Positions 9,637 to 17,581 of a stretch of 64,000 bases of DNA are shown piece after piece (the stretch's first letter is position 1; every line of letters begins with the position of its first letter). The stretch is from Sphingosinicellaceae bacterium (GTDB taxonomy: Bacteria; Pseudomonadota; Alphaproteobacteria; Sphingomonadales; Sphingomonadaceae). The notes beneath the pieces were generated by a model. The model did not search any database, was not told the origin of the DNA, and saw nothing but the letters and a program-made list of their open reading frames with translations. Where the stretch lies: contig CP079108.1 in assembly GCA_019285715.1 (NCBI GenBank), forward strand, positions 1,999,001-2,063,000. Reading direction: 5' to 3'. A program made the translations under genes and the position numbers.

Positions 9637-10769
9637 AGTCCGTAGGCCAGGCGCTCGACCCCGGAGTAGACGGATAGCGCGCCGAGGTCGCCGAACGGCA
9701 TGAACTGCATCATCACGACGCCCGCGATACCCGATGCGGGGTCGATCCAGTAGTAACTGTTGGCGATACCGGCCCAGGCCAGGCTGCCGGCGGCGCGACC
9801 GTCGGGGCCGGGGTCGGGGTTGATCAGGAAGCCCAGTCCCCAACCCGTCGCCATGCCCGGGAAGACGTCGACCGGGTAGCTGAACGCCGGCATCGTCGTC
9901 GCCATGACGCCAGCCCGGAGCGCGCCGATCTGGTTGCGGCTCATCGCGGCGACGCTGGCGGGCGTCAGAACCTGTGCTCCGTCGAGCGTGCCGTTGCCGA
10001 GCAGCATGCGCAGAAAGCGGAGGTAATCCGGTGCCGTCGACTTCAGGCCGCCGCCGCCGGACAGGAACTCGGCGTTGTAGCCGCCGCCGATGTCGACCGG
10101 GAACGCCGTGTAGGTGTCTCCCTGGCGGGCCTGCAGCACGGCGAGCCGCGACTGGCGCTCGTCGTCGAGGTGGAACAGCGTATCGGTCATGCCGAGCGGA
10201 CCGGTCACGTGCGCCGCAAGATAGGCGTCGAGGCGCATGCCGCTCGCCGCCTCGACGGCGAGGCCGACCCAGTCGGTGCTGACGCCGTATTCCCAGCGGT
10301 CACCCGGATCGAACAGCAGCGGCGGCATCAGCGAGGCCAAAGTCCCCGCGGTCGGCGGACCGCCGGCGCCATGCGCCTTGAGCCGGTCGGCGCTGATGAA
10401 ATCATAGCCCAGGCCCGAAGTGTGGGTGAGCAGGTGGCGGAGCGTGATCGGTCGCCGCGCGGCGCGCAGGATCGCTGCCCCGCTCGCGTCGAAGCCCTCG
10501 ATCACCAACGGCCCGGCGAGGCTGGGCAGCACGGCGTCGATCGGCGCATCGAGGTCGAGCACTTCGCGCTCGACCAATTGCATCGCTGCGACCGACACCA
10601 CCGCCTTGGTCATCGAGGCGATCTGGAACACCGTGTCGAGGGTCATCGGCGTCGCGGTGGCCGGATCTCGAACGCCAGCCACGAAGCTTTCGCGGACCCC
10701 ATCGCGGTCCGCGATCATCGCCACCGCGCCCGGTACCCCGGCCGCCTCGATCAGGTTCCGCAACGGCAT
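9633..10769 (-). CDS. Serine hydrolase of the beta-lactamase/EstB (class C-like) family
   Basis: A 378-residue cytoplasmic-looking protein without an obvious signal peptide. The SxxK motif SMTK ([18 protein letters not shown]) provides the catalytic serine and lysine, and the Tyr motif is [15 protein letters not shown] in THTSGLGYD is typical of esterases in this family. Likely an esterase or amide hydrolase rather than a true beta-lactamase; the substrate is unknown. The gene is convergent with holC and divergent from ndk. Confidence 0.85.
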   Translation of the reverse strand: MPLRNLIEAAGVPGAVAMIADRDGVRESFVAGVRDPATATPMTLDTVFQIASMTKAVVSVAAMQLVEREVLDLDAPIDAVLPSLAGPLVIEGFDASGAAILRAARRPITLRHLLTHTSGLGYDFISADRLKAHGAGGPPTAGTLASLMPPLLFDPGDRWEYGVSTDWVGLAVEAASGMRLDAYLAAHVTGPLGMTDTLFHLDDERQSRLAVLQARQGDTYTAFPVDIGGGYNAEFLSGGGGLKSTAPDYLRFLRMLLGNGTLDGAQVLTPASVAAMSRNQIGALRAGVMATTMPAFSYPVDVFPGMATGWGLGFLINPDPGPDGRAAGSLAWAGIANSYYWIDPASGIAGVVMMQFMPFGDLGALSVYSGVERLAYGL

Positions 10770-10933
10770 CGATTGTCCTCCCCCACGCGCTTTGGTCGAG
10801 CCTGTGCGCGCATTCGCGTGCCGTCAACGGGCTCCTGCTCGGGACGCGTCACCGCCTTCGCCTTGCCTTTGGCGGCGGGCGCGGCTAGGGCGACCGCGCT
10901 TTCTCAACCGAAATTACACTATTGGAGACCGTC

Positions 10934-11356
10934 GTGGCCACCACGCGCACCTTTTCGATCATCAAGCCCGACGCGACGCGCCGCAACCTGACAGGCGCAG
11001 TCAACGCGATCATCGAGGGTGCCGGCCTGCGCATCGTCGCCCAGAAGCGCCTGCAGCTCACCAAGGCGCAGGCCGAGGGCTTTTACGCCGTCCACAGCGA
11101 GCGCGGCTTCTTCGGCGAGCTGGTCGCCTTCATGATCTCCGGCCCGGTCGTCGTCCAGGTGCTCGAGGGCGATGACGCCGTGCCGCGCTACCGCGAGATC
11201 ATGGGTGCGACCAACCCCGCCAACGCCGACGCCGGCACCATCCGCAAGGTCCACGCCGAGAGCATCGAGGCGAACACCGTCCACGGCTCCGACAGCGACG
11301 AAAACGCTGCGACCGAGATCGCCTACTTCTTCGCGCAGACCGAAATTACGGGCTGA
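10934..11356 (+). CDS. ndk: Nucleoside diphosphate kinase
   Basis: Ndk transfers the gamma-phosphate of ATP to nucleoside diphosphates through a phosphohistidine. The protein begins [18 protein letters not shown], and the catalytic histidine lies in [12 protein letters not shown]. The GTG at 10934 is preferred because a GGAG sits six bases upstream; this gives 140 residues, the family norm. A TTG at 10922 would add four non-conserved residues. Confidence 0.96.
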   Translation: MATTRTFSIIKPDATRRNLTGAVNAIIEGAGLRIVAQKRLQLTKAQAEGFYAVHSERGFFGELVAFMISGPVVVQVLEGDDAVPRYREIMGATNPANADAGTIRKVHAESIEANTVHGSDSDENAATEIAYFFAQTEITG

Positions 11357-11366
11357 GCTTCCCGCT

Positions 11367-11460
11367 TGTCATTCCGGCGAACGCCGGAACCCGGCTGCAT
11401 CAAGGGCTCGAAGTTCCGAGGCTTGGGGGCAACTGGGTTCTGGCGTTCGCCGGAATGACA
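11367..11460. repeat. Paired REP-like palindrome (GTCATTCCGGCGAACGCCGG type)
   Basis: The left arm 11367-11392 and right arm 11435-11460 are near-perfect inverted copies, with one CCG/CTG difference. It sits between the convergent ndk and Lrp-type genes and is a likely bidirectional terminator. This is the TTCC/GGAA subclass of the family. Confidence 0.8.
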
Positions 11461-11492
11461 GCGTGGTGAAGACGGCGCTCCCGCCCGCCGCA

Positions 11493-11972
11493 TTAGGCGT
11501 CGACCGGCACTCCCGGCAGCGCCTTGCTCGTCCGGATCGTCAGGCTGGTCTTGACGCTGGCGACGTTTGGCGCCGGGGTAAGCTGGCTGGTCAGGAAGCG
11601 CTGGAACTCCTGCAGGTCGTGCGCAACGACCTTGAGGATGAAGTCGATCTCGCCGTTGAGCATGTGGCATTCGCGGACCTGGGGCAGGGCAGCGATGTGG
11701 TCCTCGAAGGCGCGGAGGTCGGCCTCGGCCTGGCTCTTCAGGCTGACCATCGCGAACACCGTGATCGAATAACCCAGCGACTCCGGGTCGAGGTCGGCAT
11801 GGTAGCCGCGGATCGCGCCGGCTTCCTCGAGCGCGCGGACCCGGCGCAGGCACGGCGGCGCGGTCAGTCCGGCGCGCTCGGCCAGCTCGACATTGGTGAT
11901 GCGGCCCTCGTTCTGCAGGTGATGCAGGATGACGCGGTCGACGGTGTCGATCGGCAGGCGGGAGCGGTGCAT
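11493..11972 (-). CDS. Lrp/AsnC family transcriptional regulator
   Basis: A 159-residue DNA-binding protein with an N-terminal winged HTH (DTVDRVILHHLQNEGRITNVELAERAGL, LRRVRALEEAGAI following) and a C-terminal ligand-sensing RAM domain (SITVFAMVSLKSQAEADLRAFE onward). Such regulators respond to amino acids. The nearby tyrosine and phenylalanine genes are possible targets, but this is inference because no operator is recognised. Confidence 0.92.
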   Translation of the reverse strand: MHRSRLPIDTVDRVILHHLQNEGRITNVELAERAGLTAPPCLRRVRALEEAGAIRGYHADLDPESLGYSITVFAMVSLKSQAEADLRAFEDHIAALPQVRECHMLNGEIDFILKVVAHDLQEFQRFLTSQLTPAPNVASVKTSLTIRTSKALPGVPVDA

Positions 11973-12118
11973 CGGCGCAATCGTTAGCGGGTGATGACGT
12001 CCGAGACTATAGGAATGTTGCCGCCGCGCGCAATCTTGCGTCGCTATGCCGCTTACGCTCCGGTCGCTGGCATCCGCGCCTCCGAACCCCTAAATAGGAC
12101 GGCAGGAGAATTGCCAGA

Positions 12119-13108
12119 ATGTCCGAGAACCACGCCCGCGTCCTGATCATCGGCTCAGGCCCTGCCGGCTATACCGCCGCGATCTATGCGGCGCGCGCCG
12201 CGCTCGAGCCGGTCCTGATCCGCGGCCTGCAGCCCGGCGGACAGCTGACCATCACCACCGATGTCGAGAATTGGCCCGGCGACACCAGCGTCATGGGCCC
12301 CAACCTGATGATCCGCATGGAGGCGCAGGCCGCTCATGTCGGCACTAAGCTGGTCGACGACATCGTGACGTCGGTCGACCTGTCGCGCCGGCCGTTCGTC
12401 GCGGTCTGTGATTCAGGCGCGCGCTGGACTGCCGATGCGATCGTCATCGCGACGGGTGCACAGGCGCGCTGGCTCGGGCTGGAGTCCGAAACCCGGTTCC
12501 GCGGTTTTGGCGTGTCGGCGTGCGCGACCTGCGACGGGTTCTTCTTCCGCAACAAAGTCGTCGCGGTCGTCGGCGGCGGAAATACGGCGGTCGAGGAAGC
12601 GCTGTTCCTGACCAACTTCGCGTCGAAGGTCTACCTCATCCACCGCCGCCACGAGCTGCGCGCGGACGCGACCAACCAGGCCCGGCTGTTCGCCAACCCC
12701 AAGATCGAGATGATCTGGAACGCCGAGGTCGCCGAGGTCGAGGGCACCACCGCGCCTCTTGGGGTGACCGGCGTCGCCGTGGTCGACACGGTCACCGGCC
12801 AGTCGCGGGTCATCGAGGTCGACGGGCTGTTCGTTGCCATCGGCCACGTGCCGGCGACCGAGCTGTTCGTCGACAGCCTCGCGATGGACGACGAGGGCTA
12901 CCTCATCACCGCCCCGGATTCGACCGCGACCAGTGTCCGAGGCGTGTTCGCGGCCGGCGACGTCAAGGACAAGGTCTACCGCCAGGCCGTCACCGCGGCC
13001 GGCACCGGCTGCATGGCGGCGCTGGAGGCTGAGCGCTACCTCGCGCACGGCGCGCTGGACGGACATGCCAACGGCGAAGGCTTCGACGAGGAGCGGGCCG
13101 CGGCCTAG
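12119..13108 (+). CDS. trxB: Thioredoxin-disulfide reductase
   Basis: TrxB is an FAD flavoprotein that reduces thioredoxin with NADPH. The N-terminal FAD site IIGSGPAGYTAAIYAARA, the redox-active CATCDG, the NADPH site VVGGGNTAVEEALFL and the C-terminal FAD motif GVFAAGDVKDKVYRQA are all visible. The length of 329 residues is normal. Confidence 0.96.
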   Translation: MSENHARVLIIGSGPAGYTAAIYAARAALEPVLIRGLQPGGQLTITTDVENWPGDTSVMGPNLMIRMEAQAAHVGTKLVDDIVTSVDLSRRPFVAVCDSGARWTADAIVIATGAQARWLGLESETRFRGFGVSACATCDGFFFRNKVVAVVGGGNTAVEEALFLTNFASKVYLIHRRHELRADATNQARLFANPKIEMIWNAEVAEVEGTTAPLGVTGVAVVDTVTGQSRVIEVDGLFVAIGHVPATELFVDSLAMDDEGYLITAPDSTATSVRGVFAAGDVKDKVYRQAVTAAGTGCMAALEAERYLAHGALDGHANGEGFDEERAAA

Positions 13109-13137
13109 CAGCGCCGGGGCCGCCGCTGGATCGTCCC

Positions 13138-13734
13138 TCAAGCCAGGCTTGCGCTGATCCTGCGGCGACGCATCATGGTTCCGGCCCCGGCAAAGCCGCT
13201 GAGCATAAATGCCCAGCTTGCTGGCTCTGGCACGGTGTCGACCCTTGTGGTGAAGCTGGTGACGTCGACCTCGAAACCGCCGCTGTAACTGAAGTCGAGC
13301 GGGCCACCGTTGCTGTTAAAGCCAAGGAAAGATAAGGCCCGACCGGCGCCGAGTGCCAATGTGCCGGCTTCGCCATTGATCGTGTAGGACATTGTCTGCG
13401 CGCCGCCAAAGGCCCCGAGGTAGAGGCCGAGTACGTGGTTCGGGGTGACGACGTGATAGGAGCCACTGTCGAAATAAGGCGTGGTGCCGTAGCCGCCATC
13501 GTTGGCGATAAAGCCGTTTGTTGGCGTGACGAAGCTTACTCCGTTCAAGGTATAGGTCGGTGGAGTGACGACAGACAGGATGTTGCTGGCCGGGAAGCCG
13601 TATGTGGTGAGGCCGGGATTGGCCGCGGCAAATGCAGCCGGGTCCGTGTAGATAGTCGGCGCTGCAGCGGCCGACGTCGCGATCATTGCCGCGTTCAGCG
13701 CGGTGACGGTGAAAACGATAGTCTTGAGCTTCAT
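13138..13734 (-). CDS. PEPxxWA-CTERM sorting domain protein
   Basis: A 198-residue exported protein. It has a signal peptide (TIVFTVTALNAAMIATSAAAA) and ends with VPEPASWAFMLSGFAGAG followed by RRRR, the PEP motif, membrane helix and basic tail recognised by exosortase systems. The mature part is Gly/Ser/Thr/Asn-rich and beta-strand-like with no recognised domain. It probably goes to the cell surface or exopolysaccharide matrix. No exosortase gene lies in the window. A related tail occurs in two other genes (55.3 and 58.3 kb). Confidence 0.88.
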   Translation of the reverse strand: MKLKTIVFTVTALNAAMIATSAAAAPTIYTDPAAFAAANPGLTTYGFPASNILSVVTPPTYTLNGVSFVTPTNGFIANDGGYGTTPYFDSGSYHVVTPNHVLGLYLGAFGGAQTMSYTINGEAGTLALGAGRALSFLGFNSNGGPLDFSYSGGFEVDVTSFTTRVDTVPEPASWAFMLSGFAGAGTMMRRRRISASLA

Positions 13735-13836
13735 GACGTGTCCCCGGGTTTCACTTGCCCGCCTTCACTAGTCGGCAATCGGCGGCGTGACATACCCGGA
13801 ACGCGGTATGGTTCTTCTATTAAAGGGATGCGTCGG

Positions 13837-14223
13837 TCAGGCTTTCGTCTTGCGAAGCGCATCCAGGCTCCACGCCCCAGGACCCGCAAAGACGAAGTAC
13901 AAGAAGATGAAGCAGTAGAGGGTCGCGAGTTCGCCGCCGTTCGCGCCGGGCCAGAAGCCGCCAGGGGCATGCGCGACGAAATAGGCGACCGCCATTTGCC
14001 CCGCGCAGACAAAGGCGACGGCGCGCGTGAACAAGCCGAGGGTCAGCAACGCGCCGCCGACGATCTCGATCACGGCGGCCGCGAGGAGCATCGTGGGCAG
14101 CGGGTCCGGCGCTCCCGGCTGCGCGATCGGGAAATGCAGCAGCTTCATCAGGCCATGTTCCATGAACAACAGCGCCGCCACGATCCGCAGCACGCTTAGC
14201 ACTCGTGGTGTCCAGACGGTCAT
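13837..14223 (-). CDS. DoxX family membrane protein
   Basis: A 128-residue protein with four predicted membrane segments (LSVLRIVAALLFMEHGLMKLL, LLAAAVIEIVGGALLTLGL, AVAFVCAGQMAVAYFV and TLYCFIFLYFVFAG). The FMEHGLMK motif is typical of DoxX/YphA proteins. Cellular role unclear; some members associate with thiol or redox functions. Confidence 0.88.
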   Translation of the reverse strand: MTVWTPRVLSVLRIVAALLFMEHGLMKLLHFPIAQPGAPDPLPTMLLAAAVIEIVGGALLTLGLFTRAVAFVCAGQMAVAYFVAHAPGGFWPGANGGELATLYCFIFLYFVFAGPGAWSLDALRKTKA

Positions 14224-14432
14224 GGCTTCACTCCTGTAGTTCGGATGGGTCCAGCTCGCTCACCGGCGTCAGGAACCCAATTTGTGATCGGTTGCCGTTT
14301 ATCGACGAGATCATGTCGGCACCGTAGCGTAACGGGCAACGTCCGCAACCGGGGCGAAAGTGGACATCGGCCGCCCGGAGGTTTGCCAGCCCGCCGATTG
14401 TCGGTCAGTGAGGGCGCACGAAAGGGCCGCGA

Positions 14433-15353
14433 ATGAACCTCGACTGGGAGAAATTGCGGCTGTTCGACTGTGTCGCCGACGCCGGCAGCTTCACCGAGGC
14501 GGCGCGGCGACTGCACATGAGCCAGCCGGCGTTAAGTCGGCAGATCCAGGCGCTCGAGGATTCGGTGGGCGCGAAGCTGTTTCACCGGCATGCGCGCGGG
14601 CTCGCGATGACCCATGAGGGCGAGCAGCTCCATGCCGCGACCCACGAAATGAGCGAGACGCTGGAGCGGACGCGCAACTCGATCGACATCTCGCGCGGGC
14701 GCCCGTCTGGCGAGATTCGCCTGACGACGACGGTCAGCTTCGGCTCGACGTGGCTGGCGCGACAGATGGGCAGCTTCCTCGACCGCTACCCCGACATCAC
14801 CATCAAGATGATCCTGACCGACGAGGACGTCGACCTGTCGCGGCGCGAGGCCGATTGCGCGATCCGCTTTCACACGCCGTTCCAGGGCGAGCTGATCCAG
14901 AAGCCGCTGGTGCCGATCCGCCACCGGCTGTGCGCCTCGCCCGAGTACCTGGCAGCGCACGGCACCCCGACGACGGTCGCCGACCTCGATTCCCACCGGC
15001 TGCTGGCGTACGGCAATGCCGCGCCGGAGCCGCTGAAGGGCATCAACTGGGCACTCGAGCTCGGGCATACGGGTGCGCCGCGGACGCCGGCGCTGACGCT
15101 CAACAACAGCTTCGGGGTGCTACAGGCGGTCGAGGCCGGGGCAGGTATCGCGGCGCTGCCGAGCTATCTGATCCGCTTCTCGGGCAAGGTCACGGTCGTG
15201 CTGCCCGAGCTCGAGGGCGCGGTGTTCCGGACCTTCTTCGTCTACCCGAGCGAATTGAAGAAATCGGTGCGTTTGACGGCGCTGCGCGATTTCCTCGTCG
15301 AGCGGATGACGCTGGAGGAACTCGACCTTCCCGGCCATGCGCCGCTTGCATAG
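14433..15353 (+). CDS. LysR family transcriptional regulator
   Basis: A 306-residue regulator. The N-terminal winged HTH is clear (LRLFDCVADAGSFTEAARRL, then SQPALSRQIQALEDSVGAKLF), followed by a periplasmic-binding-like effector domain from about residue 90. The effector is unknown. The preceding gene, doxX, is divergent, so the 209-bp gap between them may hold shared control sites. Confidence 0.93.
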   Translation: MNLDWEKLRLFDCVADAGSFTEAARRLHMSQPALSRQIQALEDSVGAKLFHRHARGLAMTHEGEQLHAATHEMSETLERTRNSIDISRGRPSGEIRLTTTVSFGSTWLARQMGSFLDRYPDITIKMILTDEDVDLSRREADCAIRFHTPFQGELIQKPLVPIRHRLCASPEYLAAHGTPTTVADLDSHRLLAYGNAAPEPLKGINWALELGHTGAPRTPALTLNNSFGVLQAVEAGAGIAALPSYLIRFSGKVTVVLPELEGAVFRTFFVYPSELKKSVRLTALRDFLVERMTLEELDLPGHAPLA

Positions 15354-15397
15354 CTGCACTGCAGCATAAGCGTCTCCCCGCAATGACCGCCCTGGCG

Positions 15398-15546
15398 CAT
15401 ATAGACGGGGTCGCCGCTTAACGCGGCTTACCCCCCGGCCACCGCCTTCCCTGCGGTCCCCGGGTTGGGTTCCGGCCTCTCCCCCCCCTTGGCCGGGACC
15501 CTTGGTGTTCTGAGGCCGGTGTCGAAAGACGCCGGCCTCTTTTTTT
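15398..15546 (+). ncRNA. Candidate small RNA with C-rich loops ending in an intrinsic terminator
   Basis: Between lysR and tRNA-Ile there is no plausible ORF, yet the stretch ends in a strong terminator. It is rich in unpaired C runs (TTACCCCCCGG near 15430, CTCTCCCCCCCCTTGG near 15480), the kind of sequence seen in sRNAs that target Shine-Dalgarno sites. A weak TATAGA box at 15398 could be its -10. It might instead be just the 3' leader of lysR, so the boundaries and the RNA itself are inferred. Confidence 0.3.
15512..15546 (+). terminator. Rho-independent terminator
   Basis: A 12-bp stem, GAGGCCGGTGTC / GACGCCGGCCTC, closed by a GAAA tetraloop and followed by seven T residues. It lies 158 bp after the lysR stop and 60 bp before tRNA-Ile. 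Confidence 0.92.
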
Positions 15547-15608
15547 GGCGCGTGATGCGTACGCTTGCCGCGAGGCGGTCGACCCGCTAACCCGTCGCCT
15601 GCCGGCAC

Positions 15609-15682
15609 GGACCTGTAGCTCAATTGGTTAGAGCAGGCCGCTCATAACGGCTCGGTTCGGGGTTCAAGTCCCTGCGGGTCCA
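15609..15682 (+). tRNA. tRNA-Ile(CAU) (lysidine-type Ile2)
   Basis: A full cloverleaf. The acceptor GGACCTG pairs with CGGGTCC, the D arm is AGCTCAATTGGTTAGAGC, the anticodon loop is CTCATAA (anticodon CAU), and the T arm contains GGTTCAAGTCC. The CAU anticodon in this body resembles ileX/ileY rather than Met tRNAs, so it would need TilS modification to read AUA. The 3' CCA is not encoded (ACCG follows). Confidence 0.88.
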
Positions 15683-15709
15683 CCGGAACTATCGGAGTTT
15701 GCAGACTAC

Positions 15710-16723
15710 GTGACCCCCGACCTGCCGACGACACCGAAGCGCAGCGTGGGGCAGTGGGTCTGGGCCGTGCTCGGGCTGGTCGTGCTGGCGCTGGCGTTGT
15801 GGGGTATCCGGTCCATCGCCGCGCAGGTCACCTGGGCCGAGGTCGTCGCCGACATCCAGGCGACGCCAATTCATTACCTGGTGCTGGCGGCGGTCTCGAC
15901 GGCGCTCTCGTACGTCGTCCTGATCGGCTACGACTGGCTGGCGGTCGCGCACCTCGGCTACCGAGTCGGACTGCGGACACTGGCGGCGTCGTCGTTCGGC
16001 AGCTTCACGATGAGCCATGCGCTCGGGCTGACCGTCCTGACCGGCGGCACCGTGCGCTATCGGATCTACACCCGCGCCGGGATCAAGCCGCTCGACATCG
16101 CGCTGATCATCGCGCTGTGCGGCTGGACCTTCTGGCTCGGCATCGTCGTCGTCGCCGGCGTCGGCCTACTTGTCGCTCCCGACCTTGCGGCACCGCTCGA
16201 ACAGGTGCTGCAACACCTGGGGGTCCAGAAGTCGCTGCTGATCAGCATCAAGGACTGGGCCGGAGCAATCCTGTTGCTGGGCGCGGTCGCCTACACGATG
16301 CTGGCGTGGCTGTGGCGGCGACCGATCCGGCTGTGGAAGTACGAGTTCTACCTGCCGACCTTGCGCGAGACGTTGCTGCAGATCCTGATCGGCGTGGTCG
16401 ATCTCGCGTTCGCGGGCTCGGCCTTGTACCTGCTGCTGCCCGACGCGGGTTCGGTCGACCTGCTGACCTGGCTTACGATCTACGCCGTGGCGATGGTCGC
16501 GGGCGCGCTGAGCCATGCGCCGGGCGGCCTCGGGGTGTTCGAGCTGGTGGTGGTGGCGCTGCTGCCGGCATCGCCGCGTGCCGGGGTGCTGGCAGCGCTG
16601 GTGCTGTTCCGGGTGATCTACACCTACCTGCCGTTCGCGCTCGGGCTGTGCGTCATCGGCTGGACCGAGTGGCGTGCCTTCACGGAGCGGCGCGGACGGC
16701 GGCAAGCAGTCGCAGCGCCCTGA
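15710..16723 (+). CDS. YbhN/UPF0104 (lysylphosphatidylglycerol synthase TM-domain) membrane protein
   Basis: A 337-residue inner membrane protein with about eight hydrophobic segments starting at WVWAVLGLVVLALALWGI. It has the fingerprint of the flippase-like MprF/YbhN transmembrane domain (ALGLTVLTGGTVRYRIYTRAG, SHAPGGLGVFELVVVALLP). The cytosolic aminoacyl-transferase domain of full MprF is missing, so a lipid transport or membrane-modification role is inferred. GTG start. The 3' end overlaps the convergent MOSC gene by 44 bp. Confidence 0.85.
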   Translation: MTPDLPTTPKRSVGQWVWAVLGLVVLALALWGIRSIAAQVTWAEVVADIQATPIHYLVLAAVSTALSYVVLIGYDWLAVAHLGYRVGLRTLAASSFGSFTMSHALGLTVLTGGTVRYRIYTRAGIKPLDIALIIALCGWTFWLGIVVVAGVGLLVAPDLAAPLEQVLQHLGVQKSLLISIKDWAGAILLLGAVAYTMLAWLWRRPIRLWKYEFYLPTLRETLLQILIGVVDLAFAGSALYLLLPDAGSVDLLTWLTIYAVAMVAGALSHAPGGLGVFELVVVALLPASPRAGVLAALVLFRVIYTYLPFALGLCVIGWTEWRAFTERRGRRQAVAAP

Positions 16724-17360
16724 CCCGCCAGTTGTCGGCTAGGCCCTCCATAGCCACCATTTCCGCCAGCAGGTCAGCCCCCAGCGCGCGCGCCGCCACG
16801 ACCTGGGCAAAGCGCGCCACTGTCCAGCCGGGATTTGGCCGCTCGACGAGGACATGGTCGTCGCCTGAGCCGATGACGCCGGCCCCCAGGACCCGGTAGT
16901 ACCAGCCGCACCAGCCATTGCGGGTCATCGCTCGCGCCAGTAGCGGCTCGCCGAGCGCCAGCGCGAGCTTGAAGCACGGCTGGCGGGGCTGTGTGACCTG
17001 CAGCAGCGCGCCGCCGACGCGGACCCGGTCGCCGATCGCGAGGTCGGCCTCGGCGATGCCTTCGATGACAAGGTTCTCCCCCATCGAGCCGGGCACGAGA
17101 CGCTCGGACAGTTCCGGGAAGGTCGCGCTCCAGTCCGGGTAGCGCGACACCGGGTAGCCGTAGACCGCCTTGTCGACGCCGCCGTGGACAGTGAGGTCGG
17201 CCTGAGCGTCGCCGCTCAGCCCGAGTTCACCGGCGAGGACGGGTCGGTCGACGGGATGCTTGAGATAGCCGCTCGGCACGCCCTGCGGCCCCAGCGGCGC
17301 GATCCGACCGGCGTGCACCGCGGTGACTTTCGGGTGCGTTATCCCGGGGCTTGCAATCAT
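16680..17360 (-). CDS. MOSC domain-containing protein (YiiM-like)
   Basis: A 226-residue protein with the MOSC sulfurase fold found in molybdenum cofactor sulfurases and YiiM-type detoxifying enzymes. Visible features are VHGGVDKAVYGYP, the family signature region GSMGENLVIEG and the conserved cysteine in QPRQPCFKLA. The ATG at 17360 is preferred over the GTG at 17366. The substrate is not predictable. The gene overlaps the 3' end of the preceding membrane protein gene on the other strand. Confidence 0.87.
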   Translation of the reverse strand: MIASPGITHPKVTAVHAGRIAPLGPQGVPSGYLKHPVDRPVLAGELGLSGDAQADLTVHGGVDKAVYGYPVSRYPDWSATFPELSERLVPGSMGENLVIEGIAEADLAIGDRVRVGGALLQVTQPRQPCFKLALALGEPLLARAMTRNGWCGWYYRVLGAGVIGSGDDHVLVERPNPGWTVARFAQVVAARALGADLLAEMVAMEGLADNWRVRALRLLAAVRAAP

Positions 17361-17402
17361 CCGCACGACGTCCCAATTTCGAGTTCGTCGTCAACCAAGC
17401 GG

Positions 17403-17415
17403 AAGGAGGTGGTCC
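17403..17415 (+). promoter_or_regulatory. Extended Shine-Dalgarno sequence, 13 nt complementary to the 16S rRNA tail
   Basis: AAGGAGGTGGTCC matches the complement of the 16S 3' tail (AAGGAGGTGATCC) at 12 of 13 positions, and the one difference gives a G-U pair. It sits at normal spacing before the GTG at 17417. Confidence 0.75.
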
Positions 17416-17416
17416 A

Positions 17417-17482
17417 GTGTCTCATTGCATCAAGTCGGAAACTGGAATGAAGGTGTGCGCTCACGAGGTGGTCGTACTCTAA
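17417..17482 (+). CDS. Tiny ORF (21 codons) behind an extreme Shine-Dalgarno sequence
   Basis: The ORF is GTG-initiated and encodes 21 residues starting MSHCIKSETGMKVC and ending VVVL. It contains two cysteines and several His/Lys residues, with no membrane segment. The SD is far stronger than any other in the window. A 15-bp hairpin at 17511-17544 closes the unit, so the transcript would be a short monocistronic mRNA; a weak promoter-like TTGCAA-N17-CAATTT is at 17351-17379. Function unknown. It might be a leader or regulatory peptide, or a decoy for the ribosome. It could also be fortuitous, but the SD and terminator together argue otherwise. Confidence 0.5.
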   Translation: MSHCIKSETGMKVCAHEVVVL

Positions 17483-17510
17483 GCCTCTTTCGGTTTCACG
17501 ACCGGCAATG

Positions 17511-17544
17511 GAAGGGCCGTCGGGGGATACCCCGGCGGCCCTTC
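17511..17544. terminator. 15-bp hairpin, likely bidirectional terminator
   Basis: GAAGGGCCGTCGGGG pairs with CCCCGGCGGCCCTTC around a GATA loop. No T run follows. It separates the tiny ORF from the convergent three-domain glycosyltransferase gene. Confidence 0.75.
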
Positions 17545-17581
17545 GATCATTCGAGAGGCATCGCGGCGCGTCGAACACGGT

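Noticed and set aside
9633-10769. Calling the serine hydrolase a resistance beta-lactamase
   Set aside because: No signal peptide, and motifs fit EstB-like esterases at least as well.
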